This document shows positions 56,626-64,000 of a stretch of 64,000 nucleotides of DNA, piece after piece (position 1 is the stretch's first letter; each line of letters starts with the position of its first letter). The position numbers and the translations under genes are program-made. The stretch spans positions 50,344,964 to 50,408,963 of the forward strand of contig NC_080044.1 of assembly GCF_012489685.1 (NCBI RefSeq), in the 5' to 3' direction. Source of the DNA: Lotus japonicus. Lineage: Eukaryota; Streptophyta; Magnoliopsida; Fabales; Fabaceae. The notes under the pieces were generated by a model that made no database searches, was not told the DNA's origin, and saw nothing but the letters and a program-made list of their open reading frames with translations.

Positions 56626-58145
56626 AGTTTTTGGCGCCGTTGCCGGGGATTGTTTGTGGTTTTTGGTTTGAGTTACGAGTTTGAAGTATAGTCTTCCTAA
56701 GACTATAACTTAGGGCTGAATGGGAGACAACCCATGTTTTTTTTCTGTTTTACGTTTTGTTTCTTCTGTTTTTTTTCAGGAAATAAAAAGGATACAATGG
56801 CGCTCGAGCGGTGGCAATTAGCTCTTGAGCACCTTGTTTTCAAGCATCTGAAAGACCAGAGGAGAACACTTGGAGGCACTCAATCACTAGAAAGGAGGTT
56901 CTTTTCTTACTCTGAGTTTAGTCCATGCATTTTTGCATATTTTTCTTTTATAGATTTTGTTTATCTTTTTTATCATGCATTGTTATATAGAGTCTTTTAT
57001 ACCTTGGTCTTTATACCCTTTACTCAAATGATATGTTCCCAAGTCTTCCTCACTCACATGATGCTGGTTTTGAAAATGTTTTTAAGTGGATACTTTGTGC
57101 TTCCTTTTGGGGAGTGATTGTATGTTTGGGAAAGAGAGGGAGAGACTTCGGTCTTCTAAATGTTGTCTTGAGGATAGAGTTGAAGTGAGTCCACAAGGGT
57201 ATATTTTTGACCCTTCACTATATAATTTCCCTGGAGAATCCTGACTCACTTGCACTTCTTGGTTCTGTGTTTCATTTCTCTCACCCTTGAGAGTAGCTTT
57301 ATGAGACTTGCATTTTTGAGACTCGTAGGTTTTCTTGGACTTCAGAATTTGTTTTATAACATCTTTGTCCCTAGTTGACTCTTTTGAGCCCTTGTGGAGG
57401 ATTCTATTGTTACCTTGTTTATTGGGCTGGATGATTGGTTGGATTAAATGGGGAGTTGTGGTCCTTAAATCTTAATGGAGCTAGTTTATAAAAAGTGCAA
57501 TTGTCTCTTGCCCCAAAGAAAAAAAATTGAAAAAAATTGAAAAGAGAAACTGAACTCCATGGCCTGGATGGAGTTCCAAAAAAAAGAGAAAATGAGAAAA
57601 TGAACTCCATGGTACAGATGGAGTTCCAGAAAAAAAGAAAAAAGTTCTGAAATAACAAGGGGTTGAGAGACTTGTGTGCTAAGTATCAATTGCTTTAAGC
57701 TCCGGTTTTCATGAAGGACCACACTCATATTTTTGTGCAGCCATAGTCTTCCTTAGGGACCACCTACCATGTGCTTTACCTAGCCAACATTACAACCCTT
57801 TTCAAGTCTCATTGAATAATGCATTGTCAACTTTAGTTGCTCTTGAGTGAATGATTCTCAGAACTTATGAACTTGCTAGTGTGCTCAATGCCCTAAACAA
57901 TTGTCTCATGCTAGGATGTTAGCTCTAAATGCTTCTCATAGTGGACTCTAATTCTTCTTTGTCTAAGAGTTGCACAAGGTTGATTGTTGTATCTTTCTCT
58001 TGGAACTAACTACATTCACTTGATCCCCCGATTTTCTAAAAATGTATCCCTCTTTCGACATGTGTGTTGGGAGTAATTCTTTGTGCTTGAGGGCAAGCTA
58101 ATCTTAGTGACGCTCATGGGCGAGCTGTCGTTGAGTATAGTGGTG
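56626..58145 (+). other. Element H interior: leader, splice-like site, twin hairpins
   Basis: The PBS for tRNA-Asp at 56632-56650 is exact. A long pyrimidine run ending TTTTTTCAG at 56779 looks like a 3' splice site, as before the ORFs of A and F, but only a short, weakly coding frame follows (ATG near 56797, 106 codons, hydrophobic tail), which I do not call a gene. Two hairpins (57552-57576, 57602-57626) in A-rich sequence lie further on. The end matches the B 3' interior. Confidence 0.75.
57552..57626 (+). other. Twin GAACTCCAT...ATGGAGTTC hairpins
   Basis: Two inverted repeats with 9-bp perfect stems: 57552-57560 with 57568-57576, and 57602-57610 with 57618-57626. Both have 7-nt loops, 50 nt apart, separated and flanked by A-rich runs. 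Element B has a diverged pair at the same place. Confidence 0.85.
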
Positions 58146-58735
58146 TGATGATCCGGGTTTAGTAGTGTTTTTATAGTCATTTCTTTGTAGGTTTTGAGTC
58201 TTTTTTCTTTGTCTCATGTAGTGTTTCATGCATTCTCATGCATTTTTATCTTTATTTGAGTTTATGTTTGGTTTTAGTAATTATATAGTTTTATAAGGGT
58301 CTTTCTTGTATTTTTAAAGATTTTAGGACTTGCATTTGTTTTCCATGGAATTGTGAGGACTATTGTGCTTAAAAGCCCTTTGAATTTCTTGATATTTTTC
58401 CTTGTTTTGGTCCTTAAGTGCTTCAGCAGGTAACTCATGAAGAGGGAAGGCCAAAAAGCTTGAAGAATTGATGGAAACATTCAAATGGGGGTTACAAGAA
58501 GCCAAAAAGACCATCAGAACGTGTGTCTGGCGCTCGAGCGCCAGACATGGGCGCTCAAGCGCCTGCCTTCCAGTAGCAAGGAAGTTGGCTTCTGCCTTAT
58601 GGGCGCTCAAGCGCCCCAGGGCAGCGCTTGAGCGCCCCAGCTCGACTATTTTGCCTATAAATAGGATTCTAGTCAATTTCTTTTATATCTTTCCACACTT
58701 TGTAAAATTGAGAGGTAGAGGATCATCTAGGAGAG
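58146..58735 (+). mobile_element. Element H 3' LTR, first part
   Basis: Nearly identical to 55360-55950. Palindromes lie at 58529-58643 and TATAAATA at 58656-58663. It is interrupted at 58735 by element I after GAGAG, the expected TSD. Confidence 0.92.
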
Positions 58736-59955
58736 TGAAGGTATGAAAAACGGTAGAAAGGGGGGGTTTGAATAACGTTTTCAGTACAAAACTACCACCT
58801 TAAAGATTTTAACAAATCTTTTCGAGAACTAAGTGCAAAAGATAGAGATAGAAAAGCACACAAGGATTTTATCCTGGTTCACTTGATAAATCACTCAAGC
58901 TACTCCAGTCCACCCGTTAAGGTGATTTCTTCCTTCTTAGAATGAAGGCAATCCACTAATCAGGTAAGAGTTACAACTGCACTTGAAACCTACAAGTGAC
59001 TAACAATTACACTGACTTAGCTCACACTAAGATTCACTCTCTTAGTCTTCTCTAGGATCCGATCAACCTTGATCTCCTAAAGGAAAATCAAACAACTGTT
59101 TGAGGTTGGTGTTTACAAGGGTTTGCTTCTGAATAAGCTGAGTGTAAACTAAAATAAATTACAAGATGAAAGAAAGCTTAGAATATATCTTGCGCGTGTG
59201 TATTGCTTCTTGTATATTTTTTTTTTTCTTCTAGCCGCTTCTTTCAATCTTCAGCCTCTATATATACTCCAAGGATTAGGGTTGAGCGTTGCATGGGAAA
59301 TGCTACCGTTGGAGGGCAGTTCTGGAAAATCCAGCTTCTGCTGTGGCTGAGAACGTTAGGTAGGTCGTCAGGAAGGTACACTTGCTTTTGTACTTGGATA
59401 GCGACTTGACCTTTTAACCTAGGAGACTTCTGATCAGAGGAATGCTTCGTATTGGAACTTGTGAAGCCGGTTGATCAGAGTCAGAGGGATAGCACAGATC
59501 CTCTGACCATTGTATCTTCTGATTCTGAACTCAGAGGGAAGAACATGGCCTTCAGAGTTTCTTGCTTCTGGACTTCAGAGTTTCCACTATTCAGCTTCTG
59601 GATCTTCAGAGTCTTCTACACCATCGGAACATCTGAACCTTCAGTGTTTCTTGGTTGTCAGAACTTCTGGATCATCAGAGCTTCTAGCGACTGAGTCCTC
59701 ATCAGAGTTTGTATAGCTTCAGATCTTCTGAAGCTTTTCCACTGTTCATACTGAACATGGTGAATGCGAAAGCGTTGCTTGGGTTACCCTTTATACACAG
59801 TGCTTCTGATTTGTGTGAAATTGAGTCAGGGTCAGAGCCTGTAAATAGCACACTCAGAAAAACACGTTAGAGTACCACAATTGTTCATATCAAAAGGTTA
59901 ACTTGTAATCATCAAAACATAGAGTTGTACTACTAGATCAAAACTTGATCTTACA
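58736..59955 (-). mobile_element. Element I 3' LTR (1220 bp)
   Basis: Plus-strand ends TGAAGGTATG and GATCTTACA. The minus-strand TATA region lies at about 59257-59268. Repeats around TCAGAGCTTCTG / CTTCAGAGTTTC lie at 59510-59700. It is homologous to the solo LTR at 13004-14256. Confidence 0.92.
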
Positions 59956-59970
59956 ATCTCCCCCTTTTTG
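59956..59970 (-). promoter_or_regulatory. PPT of element I
   Basis: Minus-strand AAAAAGGGGGAGATT directly precedes the 3' LTR start TGTAAGATC. It resembles the PPT of element C (AAAAAGGAGGAGAT). The 59971-60590 stretch that follows is non-coding trailer with CAGAGT-type repeats. Confidence 0.9.
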
Positions 59971-60601
59971 ATGATGACAAAACTAAGATTTTTTGATGAA
60001 CAATTCTTAAACATTAAACTGAATTCACTCAGAGTTTAGAGATATAGAATAAGACTTATCCTGATGTGAATAGTTTATCTTGCTCATTCTGAATTCAAGT
60101 CACTGCTTGATTCTGAGCTTAGCTCCCCCTGAATCTAATGCTTGATGAAAACGTTAGTAAAGTCTAGATTCTGAGCTAAATCATATAAGAGTTCAGAGTG
60201 AAAAGCTTATGACATAGATGAAAAACGAATAATCAGAGCGCATAAGTGATCAGAGTCATGGACAAGGTATCAGAGTCTTGGGTATCAGAGTCAACTTAGA
60301 ATCACTTCAGAAGAAGTGAAATGTATTCCTTGTATTTGCCCAGTGACACATCTATGGTCATGAAGGTGGAACTCTTAAAATCTCCAAAAGAAAAATAAGT
60401 CACACTAACACATCTTACACATCAAAAACTGGGTTTACTCCCCCTTTTTGTCATAAGCAAAAAGCTTGGGGTGTGAAAAACTTAGCTTGAAGTACAAGGT
60501 ACTTCCCCCTTAGAGAAGGTCTAAGTTGAAAGAAAATGAAGACGATGTAAGAATCAGAGTGAGGCGATAATAAATAGAAGAGTTAATGCAAGGGATGAAC
60601 G

Positions 60602-60707
60602 TTGACCACCGGTCAAGTGAGGAAATAGAAGGGTCAGTTACCAAGTACTTAACCTCGAGAAACTGTAAGAGCATTAACTTTCAGAGAGAAAGTGAAGCCT
60701 ATAAAAA
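60602..60707 (+). promoter_or_regulatory. Candidate promoter of the antisense ORF
   Basis: An inverted pair of W-box cores, TTGACC at 60602-60607 and GGTCAA at 60611-60616 (3-nt spacer), lies about 85 bp upstream of TATAAAAA at 60700-60707. The TATA box is 50 nt before ATG 60757, a normal plant spacing that leaves about 20-25 nt of leader. W-boxes are WRKY binding sites. Activity is inferred, not shown. Confidence 0.5.
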
Positions 60708-60756
60708 CGTTGGAGAGAAAGGTAAGCTTCACACCTCGAATAATATTCAAAAAAAA

Positions 60757-61149
60757 ATGGCATCATACAGAATGGCATTAGAAGAGCTCAGAAGGAAGGC
60801 GTTTGAGGAAGATATGTTCCTCAATATTAGGCATCCCGATGGTACAAAGACCATACAAGAGCTGACGAAGACACTGCTTGAAGAAGATCTTGGTCCAGAG
60901 ATGGAGAAAGATCTGAAGGAGTTCCTCTGCTTCGTGGAAGAGATTCAGGAGCTTTGCCAGCGGGAGCTGAATCTGCTGGAAGAGAAGGAGACTGTGGAAA
61001 AGAGACTCAAGACGACAGAAGATAGTCTAGAAAAAGATAAGCTGAGCATCAAACTCGGCAACATAGAGTGTGCATTGGATCGTCTGGAGAAGGAAAGAGT
61101 GGAGCAGCGCCAAGAATGCAGAAGAATGAGGAAGGATCCTCCATTCTAG
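60757..61149 (+). CDS. Antisense charged coiled-coil ORF in SIRE element I
   Basis: A 130-aa frame runs opposite to the element between its 3' ORF and 3' LTR. I choose ATG 60757 (AAAATGG context, just after a TATA box); an upstream in-frame ATG at 60586 would give 187 aa but precedes the TATA box. The protein is hydrophilic and helical, with Leu-rich heptad-like spacing and many Glu/Lys: MASYRMALEELRRKAFEED, then LLEEDLGPEMEKDLKEFLC, and a long stretch around LNLLEEKETVEKRL and ALDRLEKERVEQRQE, ending RRMRKDPPF. I recognise no catalytic motif and do not know its function. It might bind the element's own proteins. It does not overlap the 3' ORF and is absent from element C. Confidence 0.6.
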   Translation: MASYRMALEELRRKAFEEDMFLNIRHPDGTKTIQELTKTLLEEDLGPEMEKDLKEFLCFVEEIQELCQRELNLLEEKETVEKRLKTTEDSLEKDKLSIKLGNIECALDRLEKERVEQRQECRRMRKDPPF

Positions 61150-61363
61150 ATATAGGGAATAATGTATGATGGAAAAAATTATGATGTAAACATCGAACAA
61201 TTATGAAGAAAACAGGTTTTGCAAACATATGTGACACAAATATATATAGATATATGCATATAGAATCACAAATGAACAAATTAAAGTAAGTAAATAAGCA
61301 GAGTTTAAATAAAACAACGTTAAATAAAAAGGAAAAGGAAGAAAAAGAAGAGATCCTAAAAAA
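61150..61363. other. Spacer between the two convergent ORFs of element I
   Basis: AT-rich, with AATAAT and TGTATG motifs soon after the antisense stop and A-rich runs before 61363. It could serve as polyadenylation region for both convergent transcripts. No gene is seen. Confidence 0.5.
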
Positions 61364-64000
61364 CTAAGATTTGTCAGTACGGCGCAGAAGTTCCATCATC
61401 ATGTGCTTCATCTCAATCAGCATGGATTCATGAGTGTCAAGACGTTGTTCCATGATGTCGAGTCTGGATGAGCTTGTCGGAGTAGAGCTGGAAGGAACGT
61501 TCTGAGCAGCTTGAGGTTCTGGAATGGAAGCAGAAGCAGCAGGAGTAAACAGAACTGGTGCAAGTCGCTCTGCCTCAGCCTCAGCTTCAAGACGTTCTGC
61601 CTCAAGTCTGGCTTGTTCAGCCTGAGCTGCTGCTTGACGGGCAGCTTCTTCTTCTTGTTCTTTCTGTCTCTTGGCTTCTTCAATGGCTTCAAGAAGCTTG
61701 GTTCTCTGTTCGAGTTCATGAAGAGCCACCCTCCTAGCAAACCTTTGCTTTGCAGCCTCAATGCTCTGACTTCCCTCGGCATGCAGGAGCTGCAGCATAA
61801 CGGGAAACTGAGCCACCAGCCAAGTGCTCAAATTGTTCCACTCATCAGCCACATTTTCAGCATTCTCACTGAGGTCAGTCTGACCTTGCACATTGCGGAG
61901 CCTCAAGGAGGCTTCATGATTGAACATATTGATGCACTCAGAGAGAGATGTGGGTTGAAGGTGAGTATAGGGAATGATGGAGAGGTTGGGTGCAGGAGAG
62001 GCTGGGTGATTGCTGCTATGAGCTTCAGAGGCACCTTGTGGAGAACCAATGTTAATTATGGGAGCATTGGGTTCAGAGGTTCCACGGTGAGGGTCTGAAG
62101 TTTCAACCAGAGGGTGAGGTGATCTAACCGAGGATTGGTTAGAAACTGATTGTTCAGGTTCAGGGTCTGGTTGAATTGGCTCTTGTTGGTCAGGGACAGG
62201 GTGAGCCTGTTGGACTAAGGGGTCTGCCTCTTGGATAGGATTGGCCAAGATAGGTTCATCTGGGTCAACTAGACGTTCAGGTCTAGGGCCAGGATATTGC
62301 CTAGGGCTTGGACAGGTAAGGTAATATTCTTCCAAGGCAGATACCTTCTCTTTCCTAACCTCCATGAATTTTCTAAGTGATTCAGAGGTATTGGAGGGAG
62401 GAGAGTCAATGACATTGATGGGGAAGGATACAGGTGTGAAGGCTGATGAAGAGTCTGTATCCGTGGTTCTGACAGCAGGACGTGCTGATGCTCTGGGAGC
62501 AGAGTGATCAGACGTTCTGGGTTGTGGATCTGTTGGTTTGGGTTCTGGTTGGTTGGGGATGATGGGTTCAGAAGGTAATGGGTCGTATGGAATGGTAAGG
62601 AGAGAGGTTGGATCTTCTGACCTAGAGGGTTGGTTCTGAAGCAAATTCCAGAGTGGTGCTTCAGTAGGAGAAGGTTGAAAGAATGAAGATCTTGGGGAAT
62701 GTGGTGGAGAGGTGGTTTGTGCGGCTGGCTGGGATTCATGAATAGGAGTGAGGGGATTTGAAGAGTGTTGGAGTAAGGCAGAAATTGGGAGTGCATCAAA
62801 TAAATTCAAATCATCATCAGAGGTAAGTGCAGGCTTACTTGTATGTGCTGATGATCGAGTCACTCTGGCAGGAGGTTCAGTCCTTCTGACCTCTGCAGCA
62901 GCTGGTTCCACCCGAGTAGGCTTCACCACAATTCTGACTTTCTTCTGCTTCTTCTTTGGAGGACCATCCTCACTATCATCACCATCATCATCATCAGGCT
63001 TGCTCTTCGCCTTCTTGACCAGAGGGACATCAGATTCCTCTGAGGATTCGTCCAGAACCATCTTCCTCTTGGTTTTCTTCTTGGGGGGAGAAGGAAACTC
63101 TGGAGCTGGTGGAAGTCTGCTGACGAAATCATCAAGGTCAATCTCGAATCCTTGAGCCCTGAGGTCTTCAACATAGCATCTGATGGCTTCAGGATGGTCT
63201 GCTTGAGTCCACAGAGGGTAGTCATTCAGAGGCATTCTTCTTCCTCTGATCTCAGAAGATGTGTCCTCATGAGCAGGAGCAATCTTCTTCTGGACCAAAC
63301 CCATCTTCTTCAGAGAGTTGGCAGTGAAGACATCGCTAACAATTGTGCTCAAGTCCTCTGTGCAACCAGCATTGATCAAATCTTGCACCAAGTTGCTTTC
63401 AATGAGAAAGTCTGAGATCAGCCTCCCAAAAGGGATATATTTGATGGCTGACTTGATGGAGGAGGTGGTGCGAGACTTCCGGATGCATTCCTTCAAATAG
63501 GAGAACAGGAAGTAGGGAAGGCAGATCTTCTCCTTGTCTTGAATGAAGAACAGCATCGCCTTCTGATTGAAGTTGATGTAGTCTGGAGAACTGCCCTTTG
63601 GTCGTTGATTGATGCAGTTGAGCAGGATCTTGTGCCAGACCCTGAGTTTGGGTTGAAGGTCCATCACTTTGTAGCTCGTCTTGCCCGGTTTGAAGGTGGT
63701 GTACAGGGCCTTGTTGACGATGTCCTTGGTTCTGGGTTTCAGCTTCGATTCCGTCAGTGAGAACCGATACCCATGAGCAGTTTCTGCACCTAGCAGATTC
63801 ACGAATGACTTCTCCGTGATGATGATCTTCCTACCCAGTATGTAAGAGACCACCTGAGTGTCATCACAATCAGCGTGCTTCCAGAATTCCTTTACTAGCT
63901 TCTCATACACCGGTCCTCGAAGTCGATTGAAGTAGTTTCCCCAACCTTGAGCTTGGACTTCAGGACGAAGATCAAACCCATTTGCAGCCAAGTTGTCGAG
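61364..64000 (-). CDS. Element I 3' ORF (SIRE env-like / plant transposon domain), partial
   Basis: The frame is open from the window end to TAA at 61364; its true start lies outside, and the TTG near 63991 is not a credible start. About 879 codons are visible. Residues 1-230 form a conserved globular block (VYEKLVKEFWKHAD, VVSYILGRKIIITEKSFVNLLG, KILLNCINQRP, LPYFLFSYLKECI). Then come clusters of basic residues (PKKKTKRK, PPKKKQKKVR) around an acidic run DDDDGDDSEDG, a long Pro/Ser/Gln-rich section (about 380-660), an Ala/Glu/Gln coiled coil (about 765-820), and a helical end. I see no signal peptide or clear membrane segment in the visible part, so the traditional name envelope-like is not supported here, and the basic clusters suggest a nuclear role. 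No stop interrupts it, unlike the relative in element C. Confidence 0.8.
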   Translation of the reverse strand, partial: LDNLAANGFDLRPEVQAQGWGNYFNRLRGPVYEKLVKEFWKHADCDDTQVVSYILGRKIIITEKSFVNLLGAETAHGYRFSLTESKLKPRTKDIVNKALYTTFKPGKTSYKVMDLQPKLRVWHKILLNCINQRPKGSSPDYINFNQKAMLFFIQDKEKICLPYFLFSYLKECIRKSRTTSSIKSAIKYIPFGRLISDFLIESNLVQDLINAGCTEDLSTIVSDVFTANSLKKMGLVQKKIAPAHEDTSSEIRGRRMPLNDYPLWTQADHPEAIRCYVEDLRAQGFEIDLDDFVSRLPPAPEFPSPPKKKTKRKMVLDESSEESDVPLVKKAKSKPDDDDGDDSEDGPPKKKQKKVRIVVKPTRVEPAAAEVRRTEPPARVTRSSAHTSKPALTSDDDLNLFDALPISALLQHSSNPLTPIHESQPAAQTTSPPHSPRSSFFQPSPTEAPLWNLLQNQPSRSEDPTSLLTIPYDPLPSEPIIPNQPEPKPTDPQPRTSDHSAPRASARPAVRTTDTDSSSAFTPVSFPINVIDSPPSNTSESLRKFMEVRKEKVSALEEYYLTCPSPRQYPGPRPERLVDPDEPILANPIQEADPLVQQAHPVPDQQEPIQPDPEPEQSVSNQSSVRSPHPLVETSDPHRGTSEPNAPIINIGSPQGASEAHSSNHPASPAPNLSIIPYTHLQPTSLSECINMFNHEASLRLRNVQGQTDLSENAENVADEWNNLSTWLVAQFPVMLQLLHAEGSQSIEAAKQRFARRVALHELEQRTKLLEAIEEAKRQKEQEEEAARQAAAQAEQARLEAERLEAEAEAERLAPVLFTPAASASIPEPQAAQNVPSSSTPTSSSRLDIMEQRLDTHESMLIEMKHMMMELLRRTDKS

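Larger units (their letters stand above)
55360..58735 (+). mobile_element. Element H: non-coding Athila-like element (same family as B)
   Basis: Plus-strand element: 5' LTR 55360-56625 (1266 bp), tRNA-Asp PBS 56632-56650, interior of about 1.5 kb, then the start of the 3' LTR at 58146-58735, which is cut by SIRE element I. No gag, protease or polymerase is present. It inserted in the 3' region of G; the left flank is TTAAT and the partner TSD is outside the window. Confidence 0.9.
37597..64000 (+). mobile_element. Element F: Athila-like gag-pro element (same family as A), runs past window
   Basis: Plus-strand element. Its 5' LTR is 37597-37748 plus 46219-47460 (1394 bp in total, matching A), split by element E. 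It has a perfect tRNA-Asp PBS and an intact gag-pro. At 50525 its interior is interrupted by element G, which in turn contains H and I. The rest of F, including its 3' LTR and any second ORF, must lie beyond 64000. Confidence 0.85.
58736..64000 (-). mobile_element. Element I: SIRE-like copia element, 3' part, runs past window
   Basis: Minus-strand element inserted in the H 3' LTR. It shows, in reverse, 3' LTR (58736-59955), PPT, an unusual plus-strand ORF, and a long 3' ORF that is open to the window end. Gag, pol and the 5' LTR are expected beyond 64000. The open 3' ORF indicates a young copy. Confidence 0.88.

Noticed and set aside
56797..57117. 106-codon frame in element H after a splice-like site
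   Set aside because: The second half is hydrophobic because the DNA is T-rich. No similarity to the A second ORF is visible and B does not conserve it, so I left it out as a gene.
61511..62098. 195-codon plus-strand frame, and others at 62748-63155
   Set aside because: They are antisense to the long element I 3' ORF, with composition explained by that strand. They differ from the separate antisense ORF at 60757, which does not overlap it.

Overview
The window is nuclear DNA of a flowering plant, most likely a eudicot and probably a legume. This is inferred from the retroelement lineages: SIRE-type copia elements with a long 3' ORF, Tekay/Del-type chromoviruses, Athila-like elements primed by tRNA-Asp, and one Tat-lineage element. 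I see no host gene, tRNA gene, rRNA gene, CRISPR array or bacterial feature. Nearly the whole window is LTR retrotransposons inserted into one another, and most boundaries can be set from LTR ends (TG...CA), 5-bp target-site duplications (TSDs), primer-binding sites (PBS) and polypurine tracts (PPT).

Layout, left to right. (1) 1-9172: Tekay-like family T1 on the minus strand, arranged LTR (1-2814, cut by the window edge), internal region with gag (2815-5103), LTR (5104-9073), then a second stub of internal sequence (9074-9172). (2) 9173-9842: an unassigned LTR-like stretch. (3) 9843-20634 plus 37425-37596: SIRE-like element C on the plus strand. It has lost gag-pol but keeps a broken 3' ORF (17378-19459). 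A rearranged Tekay-like element D (about 11079-17377, minus) sits inside it, and D itself carries a SIRE solo LTR (13004-14256). (4) 20635-37419: element B (minus, non-coding, Athila-like) lies in the right LTR of C. Element A (22870-35704, minus) lies in B, and a T1 solo LTR (27936-31831) lies in the gag-pro gene of A. (5) From 37597: element F (plus, same family as A) also lies in the right LTR of C. Its 5' LTR is split by Tekay-like element E (37749-46213, minus). Its gag-pro gene is intact (47592-50204). Behind that gene sits Tat-lineage element G (50525-55359), then non-coding element H (55360-58735, same family as B), then SIRE element I (58736 to the window end, minus). Reading the junctions gives C, then F, then G, then H, then I as the order of insertion on the right side.

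How the parts relate. A and F encode gag and an Athila-type protease but no reverse transcriptase or integrase. B and H encode nothing recognisable yet share promoter architecture, PBS and 3' leader features with A and F. All four therefore look like non-autonomous elements that depend on enzymes made elsewhere. E and G carry polymerase genes, each disabled by stops or deletions. The most unusual loci are a compact antisense ORF with its own apparent promoter inside SIRE element I (60600-61149), a second ORF in A that looks separately promoted and spliced, and arrays of GC-rich palindromes just upstream of the TATA boxes in two element families.
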